In this document: positions 32,801 through 42,625 of the stretch, piece after piece | Position numbering within the stretch: position 1 is the stretch's first letter | Layout: each line of letters starts with the position of its first letter | Notes under the pieces: generated by a model | What the model saw: the letters and a program-made list of their open reading frames with translations, nothing else | Told to the model about the DNA's origin: nothing | Database searches by the model: none | Translations under genes and position numbers: made by a program | Source of the DNA: CAWUKT01 sp964352215 | Lineage (GTDB): Bacteria; Bacteroidota; Bacteroidia; J057; JADKCL01 | NCBI GenBank assembly: GCA_964352215.1 | Contig: CAYGRE010000009.1 | Location: forward strand, 1-64,000 | Direction: 5' to 3' | Length of the DNA stretch: 64,000 nucleotides

Positions 32801-33022
32801 CGGACACAGGCCCAGAAAGTGCGTGACGAAGCCAATAAGCAGGCTGACCAGATGGAGGCTTCGGCCAAGAACCCCATCCAGAAAGCGGCCAAGAAGAAGC
32901 TCGCGGACAAGACCCGGAAGACCGGGGAGGAGTCAGCGAAGAAGATCGAGAAAGAAGCCGACGACAGGGCTCAGAAGATTATTGACGATGCCCGCAAGCG
33001 CTCTGATGACTTGCTGAAATAG
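29816..33022 (+). CDS. AsmA-family protein with charged coiled-coil C-terminal tail
   Basis: 1,068 residues. A cytoplasmic basic start (MKKFFRRTLKF) and one N-terminal membrane helix (LGVLLLLIILIPLLFG) precede an AsmA N-terminal region (VYFEDVGISVFKNFPNITVTLDNF, DEPTIHARVNRDGIANWDIM) and a long repetitive beta region to about 935, typical of AsmA-like proteins (YhdP/TamB relatives) thought to bridge the envelope and handle lipids. Acidic insertions occur near residues 138-155 (EEEEPAAEEEVAEADS) and 645-665. Unusually, residues about 935-1068 are a highly charged helix (VDEVKEDVKEK twice, then AEARTQAQKVRDEANKQ) resembling apolipoprotein/LEA-type repeats. The gene is monocistronic, after a terminator. 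Confidence 0.85.
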   Translation: MKKFFRRTLKFTGITLGVLLLLIILIPLLFGSQIKEAVKGYINDEINAEVYFEDVGISVFKNFPNITVTLDNFGVVNKEPFAGDTLADVKHFGVVVNLFSIFGDKYEVKKVTLDEPTIHARVNRDGIANWDIMKASEEEEPAAEEEVAEADSSAGSALALDLTAYSLTKANVIYDDLPGAIYAEVVNLNHSGSGNFRGDVFDFDTETTADEVTLRLDGDSYMNKMVLDADVTISIDNANSVYTLKNNRIGLNALNLSFNGFVALTGDDVNMDLTFKTNENRFSSILSMVPGMYTEDFGDLDTDGTFALDGKVAGKYNEKSLPAFNVHLGVENGHFAYPDLPQDVKDINFDVKVDCPDGDLNKLAINMPSFHALFGANPIDARCVLSGVMTENYNIDATAKASLDLEEILKIFPMEGYELKGSFVLDGTAKGVYNEKTGALPGIDAKMELKEGYFKTPDFPSAISNMTMIADAKVQATDLSQGVLNVKQFHGEIDGDPIDATLVVNDFDAVNYDLQAKGKLSLDKLSKILELEDTQMGGLMDLDLNTKGNLAAVENERYSELPTSGSLKLTNFSYSSPDLPQGVTISSGGVDFDPRKMTIQNVQGKLGSSPFSVVGAFDNYLGYALLPDQQLTGNMTFRSPRFNVNEWMVEEEADAPQPEAAEAPTEEVEMVAFEVPKGIDFVFDTKIDRVIYDNLNLDNMTGRVIMRNEQIKFENLRFNTLGGSMRVDGSYATPNPAAPEVHLNWKLENLDIGQSYKMVEMLKEIAPIAKFMEGRMNSTLTLDGNLTSDMMPDLASITSVGDLKIFNGTLKGFKGTEMIADKIKLNKLKELTIKDTKVLYEIHDGKVWVEPFDVPMGNGKMTVDGAHGLDQQMAYNLNFDLPAGAAGATAMKAVGDLIKTDLGSQFKVNVGLGGTVDQPKITYIRNEKGDGATDLIADKVDEVKEDVKEKVDEVKEDVKEKVEEKIDEAKAKAKQEADRILKEAETQAAKIRAEARTQAQKVRDEANKQADQMEASAKNPIQKAAKKKLADKTRKTGEESAKKIEKEADDRAQKIIDDARKRSDDLLK
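32636..32701 (+). repeat. 33-bp tandem duplication inside the AsmA-like gene
   Basis: Two nearly identical 33-base units (32636-32668 and 32669-32701), each encoding DEVKEDVKEKV. They start the coiled-coil tail. A third, more diverged copy (EEKIDEAKAKA) follows. Confidence 0.85.
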
Positions 33023-33338
33023 TGGATTTGGCGATCGAACCGGCGTAATAATGTGCATATTCCGAGGGGCTATTGTTTCAATTTCCCGGAATATTCACCT
33101 TAACGAATTACCATAGTCCTGGCCTGCTCAGTACATCCCTGAAAGACAATTACTTAGGTGTATCTTTTGAATAAAAGGTAATTAGAACCCATTCAGTGGC
33201 AAAAAGCAACTGGAATGCTATTTGTGTGGATAAAAAACCCCTTAGAAAGGGTCATGAAAGCGAATTTAGCCGTATTTTTACTCTTCCTTCACTTTAATTC
33301 AAGGTGAGGTCAAGAAGATTGACAAATTGGACCAACCA
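33023..33338. other. Intergenic region before gyrB
   Basis: 316 bases without a gene. A short inverted repeat ACCC/GGGT lies at 33237-33252. A -7-like TATTTTTA is at 33273-33280 but lacks a -33 box at the right distance. No RNA or repeat is recognised. Confidence 0.4.
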
Positions 33339-35306
33339 ATGAGCGAAGAACAGAAGCAACCAGGCGAGTATACCGCCTCAAATATTCAGGTTTTAGAAGG
33401 CTTGGAAGCGGTGCGAAAGCGACCTGCAATGTACATTGGAGATATAGGATTCCGGGGACTTCACCACCTGGTCTATGAGGTTGTCGACAATTCGATTGAT
33501 GAAGCGATGGCTGGCTATGCCACCGACATCTTTGTCACCATTCAGGAAGACAATTCCATCCGTGTTTCAGACAACGGCCGGGGTATCCCGGTCGACATGC
33601 ACGAGAAAGAAGGCCGGTCCGCTTTGGAGGTTGTCATGACAGTTCTCCATGCAGGCGGAAAATTCGATAAGAGCTCTTACAAAGTTTCGGGCGGATTGCA
33701 CGGTGTAGGTGTATCCTGTGTGAATGCACTTTCTGAAACCTGTATCGTCGAGGTTCACCGGGATGGTAAAGTTTACCAGCAGACCTACAATGCGGGTGTT
33801 CCCCAGGAAGATGTTAAGTTGATCGGAGAGACCGATGTTACCGGTACAACCACCATTTTCTGGCCAGACACTACCATATTCACCGTCCTCGAATATAAGT
33901 TTGACACCCTGGCCTCACGTATGCGTGAACTCGCATTCCTGAACCGTGGGATCAGCATTACCCTTAAGGACGAACGGGAAGAGATCGAATTCAAGGATGA
34001 AGAAGGCAACGTCACTGGAAAAGGTTTCCGGGAAAAGCTGTTCCATTCCGAAGGTGGTATCTCCGAGTTTGTGCAATTCCTTGATGCCAATCGGGAAGCA
34101 CTCGTCGACCCCATCTATTTTTCAGGGATAGACGATGCAGAGACCGTTCCGGTGGAAGTCGCGCTTCAATACAACCGTTCTTACACCGAGAACCTGCATT
34201 CCTACGTCAACAATATCAATACCCACGAAGGGGGTACCCACGTATCAGGCTTCAAGAAGGCGCTGACCCGTGGCATGAAGAACTATGCGGAAAAGGAAGG
34301 ATTGCTTGCCAAGCTGAAGTTTGACATTTCCGGAGACGACTTCCGCGAAGGTCTGACCTGTGTCATCTCGGTCAAGGTACCTGAGCCTCAGTTCGAGGGA
34401 CAGACCAAGACCAAGTTGGGCAATTCCGAGGTGATGAGCATCGTCGAGGGGATTGTTTACCGCTCCTTGCAGGAATACCTGGAAGAGAACCCTAAAGTTG
34501 CCAAGACCATTGTACAGAAGGTGATCCTGGCGGCAGAAGCAAGGCATGCTGCCAAGCGGGCGCGTGAACTCGTTCAGCGCAAGAACGTCATGGTAGGTGG
34601 AGGACTTCCGGGAAAGCTGGCCGACTGCTCCAGCAAGGATCCTAAAATCAGTGAATTGTACCTGGTGGAAGGGGACTCCGCAGGTGGTTCTGCCAAGCAG
34701 GGCCGTGACCGGACCTTTCAAGCCATCCTTCCACTGAGGGGAAAGATCCTCAACGTTGAGAAAGCCCATCCCAACCGAATCTACGAGAACGAAGAGATCA
34801 AGAATATGATCACTGCCCTCGGGATTACAGGAATCGGTACTGAAGAAGTAGGACTGGAGAAGCTCCGCTACCACAAGATTGTCATTATGACGGATGCGGA
34901 CGTCGACGGGAGTCACATTCGTACCCTCATCCTCACCTTCTTCTACCGCTACCTGAATGCGCTGGTAGAGCAAGGCTACCTTTACATCGCTTCTCCTCCC
35001 CTCTACCAGGTAAGAAAAGGCAAGACAGCTAAGTACTGCTGGTCCGACGCTGAGCGGGATGTGATCATTGCCGAGTTTGGTGGAACTGAGAAGATTCACG
35101 TACAACGCTACAAAGGTCTTGGTGAGATGAACCCAGAGCAACTTTGGGATACAACTATGGATCCTGAGTTCCGCACCTTGCAGCAAGTCACGATCGACAG
35201 TGCTGCGGATGCCGACCATGTATTTAGCATGTTGATGGGTGATGAAGTTCCACCCCGCAGAGAGTTCATCGAGCAGAATGCCAAATATGCCAATATCGAC
35301 GTCTGA
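33339..35306 (+). CDS. gyrB: DNA gyrase subunit B
   Basis: 655 residues from the ATG at 33339 (a TTG at 33327 is in frame). ATPase subunit of gyrase, which introduces negative supercoils. GHKL ATPase motifs: EVVDNSIDEA, DNGRGIPVD, GGLHGVGVSCVNALS. Transducer: the conserved lysine region QTKTKLGNSEV. Toprim motifs: LVEGDSAGGSAKQGRDR and DADVDGSHIRTL. C-terminus: RYKGLGEMNPEQLWDTTM, ending RREFIEQNAKYANIDV, which is typical of GyrB rather than ParE. The compact length without the enterobacterial insertion is usual for Bacteroidota. A terminator follows at 35329-35364. Confidence 0.97.
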   Translation: MSEEQKQPGEYTASNIQVLEGLEAVRKRPAMYIGDIGFRGLHHLVYEVVDNSIDEAMAGYATDIFVTIQEDNSIRVSDNGRGIPVDMHEKEGRSALEVVMTVLHAGGKFDKSSYKVSGGLHGVGVSCVNALSETCIVEVHRDGKVYQQTYNAGVPQEDVKLIGETDVTGTTTIFWPDTTIFTVLEYKFDTLASRMRELAFLNRGISITLKDEREEIEFKDEEGNVTGKGFREKLFHSEGGISEFVQFLDANREALVDPIYFSGIDDAETVPVEVALQYNRSYTENLHSYVNNINTHEGGTHVSGFKKALTRGMKNYAEKEGLLAKLKFDISGDDFREGLTCVISVKVPEPQFEGQTKTKLGNSEVMSIVEGIVYRSLQEYLEENPKVAKTIVQKVILAAEARHAAKRARELVQRKNVMVGGGLPGKLADCSSKDPKISELYLVEGDSAGGSAKQGRDRTFQAILPLRGKILNVEKAHPNRIYENEEIKNMITALGITGIGTEEVGLEKLRYHKIVIMTDADVDGSHIRTLILTFFYRYLNALVEQGYLYIASPPLYQVRKGKTAKYCWSDAERDVIIAEFGGTEKIHVQRYKGLGEMNPEQLWDTTMDPEFRTLQQVTIDSAADADHVFSMLMGDEVPPRREFIEQNAKYANIDV

Positions 35307-35328
35307 TCACAGCCTCATATAAACAAGG

Positions 35329-35364
35329 AACCGTCTCTCTAACAAGGGACGGTTTTTCTTTTTT
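35329..35364 (+). terminator. Rho-independent terminator after gyrB
   Basis: AACCGTC (35329-35335) pairs with GACGGTT (35348-35354) and runs into TTTCTTTTTT. Confidence 0.8.
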
Positions 35365-35459
35365 AATCCCAATCCGGGCCTTACGGAAAAAGGTGTAGAA
35401 ATAATTAAGCTGGAAAAGACATATCCACACAGCCACTGCCCTGAATAAAAGCCAGTTAA

Positions 35460-35490
35460 TTTGCAATTTGTGGAAAAATATTTTAGTTTG
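35460..35490 (+). promoter_or_regulatory. Bacteroidota-type promoter for the 35592 gene
   Basis: TTTG at 35460-35463, exactly 19 bases, then TTAGTTTG at 35483-35490 (7/8 to TAnnTTTG). Predicted start near 35497 leaves a leader of about 95 bases. Confidence 0.55.
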
Positions 35491-35591
35491 GTACCTAATT
35501 AGGATTGGATCAGAAAGGGTTTTATCTGGCGATGAATAATAAACCCTTTGGCAGCAGCAGGATCATTTGTTAGGCATTAAGAAGACTGGTT

Positions 35592-37049
35592 ATGCAAGCA
35601 TTATTCGATTTGGTTCATTCATTGGCCAAAGAGGAAAAGCGCCTCTACAATTTGCATGGAAGGAAAAGCCGATTTACCCACATCTATGGTGGCTATTTGG
35701 GTTCCTCTGAGTACAATAAGAATCTTGATCGCCAAATCTATTCCAAACACTTTTCTTCCTTTTCCAAGGCCTTCTACTCGATGCAGAAGAATGCATTGCT
35801 GGATGACATCCTGGCCGTTCTCCTCGAGTATTCCAACTCCTCCCGTGAAGACTTTATCATTAACCGGTACAAGGCAAAGTACGAGGTTCTGAACTATAAG
35901 GGCTTTTATGAACAAGCTCAAAACTATATCCGTGCTGCGCTGGATGCCTGCGAAAAGATCAATTCCCCCCGGCTGAGGCTCAGGATTCTTGAAGATTACC
36001 GTGACACCCTGGCCAAGAGCAACAATACCAGTTGGGAAGAGTATTCAGAAGTCCTTTCCCGGATCGAAGCTACTTCCAGCATGGTGACAGAGGTGGCTCC
36101 ATTCGAAGAAAACCTCAAGAAGATCAATGTACTGGTCTCCAGCAGCCAATCCCATTCGGATGCAGATGTCCCCTACCGGGAGATCACCGAAGACATCCTG
36201 CATAAGATTACAGAATATGCACAGGAGCATGAGGACCCGGAAAACCGGTCTGCTGCTTTCAACAGTGAATACATTTACAGCAAGACCTTTGAGGATAAAT
36301 TTGAACTCCACAAGCGCCTTGCCCGACTGGAAAAGACCTCTGCCAGGGAAGATTATCCCCGGGATATCCGATTGCAGATCGTCAACCTGCTGATGGAAAG
36401 TGGTATGGAAACAGGCGACTTTCTCCTGATCAGCGGTCTCATATACAAAACGGACAAAATCCTCTCCCGACTTACCCCAGCGCAGAAAAAGAGCTTCTTA
36501 CCCCGCTACCTTGAATTGTGCAGTGTCTACTATTTCTATGAGAACGACCTGCAGATGTCTCAACAAAGGATCAACCAGTTATTGGACCTTGAAGACCTCA
36601 GCGACGAGCAGAAAACCAGGTACTATATCCATAAGATCGGGATTCTTCTGGCCGCCAATTTAAACCGTTCTGCAGCCGAAACGCTCGAACACATGGTCGA
36701 CGAATACAGCATGCTCAAGCAGGAGATTTCCATCCGTCTCATCGATCTCATCCTGTCCGTAGAGATGAATCAAAGGGAAGAGTCGCTCGTCAAACTGCAA
36801 AGGCTTCGCTCCCATATCCGCAAAAGCAAGGATTCACGTAAGTTGAGCCACTACCGGGCTTTTCTGGAAAAGGTGCAAAAAGTTCTCAGCCGCAAAGCGG
36901 TCCAGTACAGTGCAATTCCAGCTATGGAAACGGATTGGATGGACCTGATCAAGCTCAATCTCTGGATCAAAGCCAAGATTGACAATCAGTTTTACTACAA
37001 TAATATTCTTGCTTACTGGCAGGAGAGGAAGACAGTGGTCAGGATTTGA
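35592..37049 (+). CDS. Large all-helical protein of unknown function
   Basis: 485 residues with no signal peptide or membrane segment, so probably cytoplasmic. The N-terminus has a conserved-looking SLAKEEKRLYNLHGRKSRF and IYSKHFSSFSKAFYSMQKNA. The remainder is rich in Leu, Glu and Arg heptad-like helices (RLRLRILEDYRDTLAKSN, YEVLNYKGFYEQAQNYIRAA, YLELCSVYYFYENDLQMSQQ), reminiscent of TPR-like helical repeats. The family is not recognised. It has its own promoter and a hairpin after the stop, so it is a single-gene unit between gyrB and thiC. Confidence 0.75.
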   Translation: MQALFDLVHSLAKEEKRLYNLHGRKSRFTHIYGGYLGSSEYNKNLDRQIYSKHFSSFSKAFYSMQKNALLDDILAVLLEYSNSSREDFIINRYKAKYEVLNYKGFYEQAQNYIRAALDACEKINSPRLRLRILEDYRDTLAKSNNTSWEEYSEVLSRIEATSSMVTEVAPFEENLKKINVLVSSSQSHSDADVPYREITEDILHKITEYAQEHEDPENRSAAFNSEYIYSKTFEDKFELHKRLARLEKTSAREDYPRDIRLQIVNLLMESGMETGDFLLISGLIYKTDKILSRLTPAQKKSFLPRYLELCSVYYFYENDLQMSQQRINQLLDLEDLSDEQKTRYYIHKIGILLAANLNRSAAETLEHMVDEYSMLKQEISIRLIDLILSVEMNQREESLVKLQRLRSHIRKSKDSRKLSHYRAFLEKVQKVLSRKAVQYSAIPAMETDWMDLIKLNLWIKAKIDNQFYYNNILAYWQERKTVVRI

Positions 37050-37082
37050 CCTTCCATTCTTAATCGTTCCTATTGATTGAAA

Positions 37083-37115
37083 TCAGGCGGAGCAATGAAT
37101 CATCACCCCGCCTGA
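37083..37115. terminator. Hairpin between convergent genes (35592 gene and thiC)
   Basis: TCAGGCGG (37083-37090) pairs with CCGCCTGA (37108-37115) between two convergent stops. A shared bidirectional terminator is likely. Confidence 0.6.
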
Positions 37116-37125
37116 CTCCTGCGGA

Positions 37126-39036
<1,911 letters not shown>

Positions 39037-39137
39037 AATGATCTCTTGTTTGAATCCCGGTAGAAGGGATCAATTGAACCAGATTTTCAGCGGAATTGTT
39101 GGGAAGGATCGAATTGACCCAGGAGATTAGCCTTGAA

Positions 39138-39265
39138 TTTCCCTTCGACGGTACAAACCGCATCAGGTTCAAAGGGTATGATCTCAGCCAGTCTTTCTTT
39201 TTACCCACCCGTTCAGCGATCAAAACAATCACCTCCGAGGCAAGCAAATTACCAGCACCCCTAAT
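39138..39265 (-). ncRNA. TPP riboswitch (THI element)
   Basis: On the minus strand, in order: a 5' GGGGTGCT segment (39261-39254), GGCTGAGAT, then CCCTTTGAACCTGATGCGGT and a closing CGAAGGGAA (to about 39138). These are the conserved pyrimidine- and diphosphate-sensing parts of the thiamine-pyrophosphate riboswitch. It lies about 100 bases upstream of thiC, so thiC should be turned down when TPP is abundant. Outer boundaries are approximate. Confidence 0.92.
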
Positions 39266-39352
39266 TCCTCACCTGCAAGTTAATTAAATATTCATTGGAG
39301 TTGGTCCGGGCCGGGAAATAAAGCCTGATCGGATGGGAGATTTCAACAAACG

Positions 39353-39433
39353 ATCAATTTTGATTCCCTGACCCATTCATTTTGATTCCCTGACCTCAAG
39401 CATTCCCGGAACCTCAGGAATTCCCTGACCTCA
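39353..39433. repeat. Short direct repeats at the 3' end of trmB
   Basis: ATTTTGATTCCCTGACC occurs twice 22 bp apart, and ATTCCCTGACCTCAAG occurs twice 35 bp apart. The last copy overlaps the trmB C-terminus (APRLRSGNS), so the final residues of that protein may be repeat-derived. Too short and irregular to name. Confidence 0.5.
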
Positions 39434-40163
39434 AGCGTGGCGCGGTCTCGTTATGATCCAGAGCGACCCGCTCAGTCACAGGTACTTTGTCCAGGTTGGG
39501 GCCTGCCGACAGGGTAAAAGACATATAATTAATGGTTTTCCCGATGTCCAGAAAGCGTCGTTCAAAATCGGTGGTAATCCCATTCTCCACATTCTTCAAA
39601 TCCGAGGCATGAAGGTCCCTGGTCGTCTCTTTGATCTCAATGCGAAACACCTCTTTTTCATTCAATTCCTGGAAATGGGCCAGGGCATAGTCGAAGAGGC
39701 TGTTGTTATCGGTCTTGAACCAGATCGTCCCGCCGGGCTTTAACAGCTCGACATAATGACTCAGGAACCGCTCATTGACCATTCGGTTTTTAGTCGCTTT
39801 CTTACGCGGATAGGGATCGGGAAAGGTGATCCAGATTCCATCGACTTCTTCGGAAGTAAAGAAACGGCTGATCCCATGGATATCTGTCCGGAGGAAAGCG
39901 ACGTTGCTGAGGCCTTCATCAAGAGCGGTTTTGGCTCCCGTCCACATCCGAACGCCTTTCAGATCCACCCCTATATAATTGATGTCCGGATGAAGCCGGG
40001 CCAACCCGACAGAGATATCCCCTTTGCCACATCCCAGTTCCAAAACGATGGGATTTTGATTGCCAAAGTGGCCGGCCCAATTGCCCTGAATGGCCGGATC
40101 CATATTGATACAATTCGGCAACCGGTTGAATTCTTCTATTTTAAGGAGTTTACTGCGACTCAT
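39414..40163 (-). CDS. trmB: tRNA (guanine-N7-)-methyltransferase TrmB
   Basis: 249 residues from the ATG at 40163 (MSRSKLLKI; a TTG three codons earlier is less likely). Methylates G46 of tRNA with SAM. SAM-binding ELGCGKGDISVGLA (about 44-57), YIGVDLKGVRMW, the family motif WITFPDPYPRKKATKNRMV (about 115-133), LKPGGTIWFKTD, and a C-terminal TDFERRFLDIGKTINYM that matches the usual TxYE-type region. The tail after this (about 30 residues) is less conserved and overlaps short DNA repeats. Confidence 0.93.
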   Translation of the reverse strand: MSRSKLLKIEEFNRLPNCINMDPAIQGNWAGHFGNQNPIVLELGCGKGDISVGLARLHPDINYIGVDLKGVRMWTGAKTALDEGLSNVAFLRTDIHGISRFFTSEEVDGIWITFPDPYPRKKATKNRMVNERFLSHYVELLKPGGTIWFKTDNNSLFDYALAHFQELNEKEVFRIEIKETTRDLHASDLKNVENGITTDFERRFLDIGKTINYMSFTLSAGPNLDKVPVTERVALDHNETAPRLRSGNS

Positions 40164-40256
40164 AGCTGGCAAAGGTAATCAGCCGCGGCTTTCTGGTCCA
40201 GTTTTTGCTTATATTCGCAGAGCAACTATACATATTAATTACTATTGAAGCACACC

Positions 40257-40964
40257 ATGAAAAAGCTCTCCTACCTCCTTGTCCTTCTCTTCGCCGTATT
40301 TTCTTATGGTCCGCAGTTGAAAGCCCAGTCACCCGCTGAGGCAGAGATCAACAAGCTGAACTTTAATCTGAAGATGCTGGACAATATGGAAGCCCGTGAA
40401 GACTGGACCAACAAGGCCTGGGTGGAACGGTATGAGAAATACGTGGTCAAAGCGGAAGGTTCCCTGGAAGCAGTTCAGACCAAGGACCCCGCTTACGATA
40501 CCCAGGAGATTTCTGAGGATCTGGCTGCCCGGAGAACGCAACTCAATACCTCACTGGCAAGGCTCAAGGCCACCAACACTGCGGCGGCTGATGCCAATCG
40601 CTCAGAATTAGAAGCTCAGCAAGCGGCTGCCATGGCCAAATGGAAAGCGGAGCAGGAGCAGAAAGCGAAAGAAAACCAGGCGGCGGCAGACGCTGGAAAA
40701 CAAGCGACCAGTAAAGGAGGCCCGGTGTATGGCGACCGTCCAGAAGGAACCATTATGATTTGGGTTCGCAATCAGTGCACCTCCCGGATGCAGTATTGCC
40801 TGGACGATGGAGGCTCACAGACCATCATCCAAATCGGTCCCAATGAGTGGAGCATGAAATACGTCAAACCCGGCACGAAAGTCGCTCAGGTGACCAACAA
40901 TCGCTGTGGCACCGTGGTCGGAACGGCCACCAAAGAAGAGCAGGAAATCAATCTTTGTAAGTAA
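40257..40964 (+). CDS. Secreted coiled-coil protein of unknown function
   Basis: 235 residues from the ATG at 40257. The signal peptide MKKLSYLLVLLFAVFSYG...LKAQ is clear. Residues about 25-145 are helical and Ala/Gln/Glu-rich (EAEINKLNFNLKMLDNMEAR, ELEAQQAAAMAKWKAEQEQK). The last ~75 residues form a small domain with four cysteines (VRNQCTSRMQYCLDDGG, NNRCGTVVG, ending INLCK), which may form disulphides. No known family is recognised. It is divergent from trmB and just upstream of metK, but metK has its own -7 box. Confidence 0.7.
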   Translation: MKKLSYLLVLLFAVFSYGPQLKAQSPAEAEINKLNFNLKMLDNMEAREDWTNKAWVERYEKYVVKAEGSLEAVQTKDPAYDTQEISEDLAARRTQLNTSLARLKATNTAAADANRSELEAQQAAAMAKWKAEQEQKAKENQAAADAGKQATSKGGPVYGDRPEGTIMIWVRNQCTSRMQYCLDDGGSQTIIQIGPNEWSMKYVKPGTKVAQVTNNRCGTVVGTATKEEQEINLCK

Positions 40965-40990
40965 GGCCTTTTCTTTTTGGGATTTGTCCT

Positions 40991-40998
40991 TAATTTTG
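40991..40998 (+). promoter_or_regulatory. -7 box of a metK promoter
   Basis: TAATTTTG matches TAnnTTTG exactly. The -33 region (about 40968-40973, CTTTTC) is weak. Predicted start near 41005 gives a leader of about 50 bases; no SAM riboswitch is recognised in it. Confidence 0.4.
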
Positions 40999-41053
40999 TG
41001 ACTCTTTTTTCGAGAGAGAACACGAATCTACTTATAAGGTAACACCATCTGAT

Positions 41054-42370
41054 ATGTCATATTTATTTACTTCGGAATCTGTTTCAGAGGGCCATCCAGA
41101 CAAGGTAGCCGATCAGATCTCTGATGCTATTCTCGACTCCATGCTGACCCAGGATCCCCTTTCGCGGGTTGCCTGTGAAACATTGGTCACCACCGGACAG
41201 GTGGTTGTGGCCGGTGAGATCACCACCAAAGCTTATGTCGAGATTCCTGAAATCGTACGCGAAACGATCCGGAAGATCGGATATACGCACAGCGATTACC
41301 AGTTTGATTCAGATTCCTGTGGCGTATTGGTCGCAGTACACAGCCAATCCCCCGACATTGCCCAGGGTGTAAATGAAGGCGAAGGCCTCGATGCGGACCA
41401 GGGTGCAGGTGACCAGGGAATGATGTTCGGTTATGCCACCGCAGAAACCGAAGAGTACATGCCTATGGCACTGGCTTTCTCACACCACCTGCTTCAGGAA
41501 CTGGCTAAAATCCGCAAGGAAGAATTGCATCTGATGCCTTACCTCCGTCCGGACAGCAAGTCCCAGGTAACCATCGAATACGATGACAATGGCAAGCCTA
41601 AGCGCGTTCATACCATCGTCATCTCGACCCAGCACGATGAATTTGTCAACGCTGAAACCGATCCCGGACTTTCCAAGGAAGCACTTGACCGGAAGATGCT
41701 CGACAAAATCGCCGAAGATGTCAAAAGCATCCTGATCCCCCGCGTGATTCCTGCCAAATGGTTGGATAGCAATACCATCTACCACATCAATCCTACCGGA
41801 AAGTTTGTGATCGGTGGTCCTCACGGTGATGCAGGCCTGACAGGTCGCAAGATCATCGTCGATACCTACGGAGGCAAAGGCGCTCATGGTGGAGGTGCAT
41901 TCTCAGGAAAAGATCCTTCTAAAGTTGACCGTTCTGCAGCTTATGCAACCCGCCACATCGCCAAGAACCTGGTTGCAGCCGGAGTCGCTGACGAAGTTCT
42001 GGTTCAGGTAGCCTACGCCATCGGGGTAGCCAAACCTGTTTCCATCAACGTCAACACGTATGGCACCAGCAAGATCAACTTCTCAGATACTGAGATCGGA
42101 AATAAGATTGGTGAAATCTTTGACATGCGTCCCAAGGCCATCGCTGACCGCTTTGACCTCCTCAAGCCTATCTATTCCCCGACGGCAGCTTACGGCCACA
42201 TGGGGCGGAAGTCTTATGAGGAAGAGGTCGATTTGAACTATGTCGATATCACCGAAGTGAATGGGGTTCGCACCGAAATACGGACCCTGAAACCCACCAA
42301 AGTCAAGTTTTTTGGTTGGGAAGCACTCGATTACGTCGGTAAGGTTCGGAAAGCATTTGCCATTTCCTGA
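41054..42370 (+). CDS. metK: S-adenosylmethionine synthetase
   Basis: 438 residues, slightly longer than the ~385 of E. coli, as in many Bacteroidota. Makes SAM from methionine and ATP. N-terminal FTSESVSEGHPDKVADQISDA (ATP/Mg site); the glycine-rich GAGDQGMMFGYA (about 117-128); the loop region FVIGGPHGDAGLTGRKIIVD; GGKGAHGGGAFSGKDPSKVD; and RSAAYATRHIAKNLV. All three repeated domains are present. The gene is followed by a strong hairpin at 42395-42427. Confidence 0.97.
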   Translation: MSYLFTSESVSEGHPDKVADQISDAILDSMLTQDPLSRVACETLVTTGQVVVAGEITTKAYVEIPEIVRETIRKIGYTHSDYQFDSDSCGVLVAVHSQSPDIAQGVNEGEGLDADQGAGDQGMMFGYATAETEEYMPMALAFSHHLLQELAKIRKEELHLMPYLRPDSKSQVTIEYDDNGKPKRVHTIVISTQHDEFVNAETDPGLSKEALDRKMLDKIAEDVKSILIPRVIPAKWLDSNTIYHINPTGKFVIGGPHGDAGLTGRKIIVDTYGGKGAHGGGAFSGKDPSKVDRSAAYATRHIAKNLVAAGVADEVLVQVAYAIGVAKPVSINVNTYGTSKINFSDTEIGNKIGEIFDMRPKAIADRFDLLKPIYSPTAAYGHMGRKSYEEEVDLNYVDITEVNGVRTEIRTLKPTKVKFFGWEALDYVGKVRKAFAIS

Positions 42371-42394
42371 TCCATCCCTGAACTATCATATTGA

Positions 42395-42431
42395 TGCAGA
42401 AGCTGTCCCCAAAGGGCAGCTTCTGCAGTTT
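42395..42431 (+). terminator. Terminator hairpin after metK
   Basis: TGCAGAAGCTGTCCCC pairs with GGGCAGCTTCTGCA across a three-base loop and is followed by GTTTTAAG. A closely similar hairpin recurs at 46176-46202. Confidence 0.75.
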
Positions 42432-42625
42432 TAAGAAAGAGTCCAGCGTTCGACGATGCGTTTCCAGCCGATAATAGCAGGTCGAACTCGGAACCCTGTC
42501 TCTTTCTGACTGTTGATAATGCTTCTGAGGCAGCCCCTTCAGTTTTCAGGCAGTGTCCCTCAATCCATAATTATTCGTAGGTTTGAAGCGGCTGGAATTC
42601 AAGGCCCATAATAACATCATTGTCT

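Noticed and set aside
33339..35306. ParE (topoisomerase IV) instead of GyrB
   Set aside because: The C-terminal REFIEQNAKYANIDV end and the GyrB-type Toprim and transducer motifs favour gyrase; no parC-like gene is adjacent.
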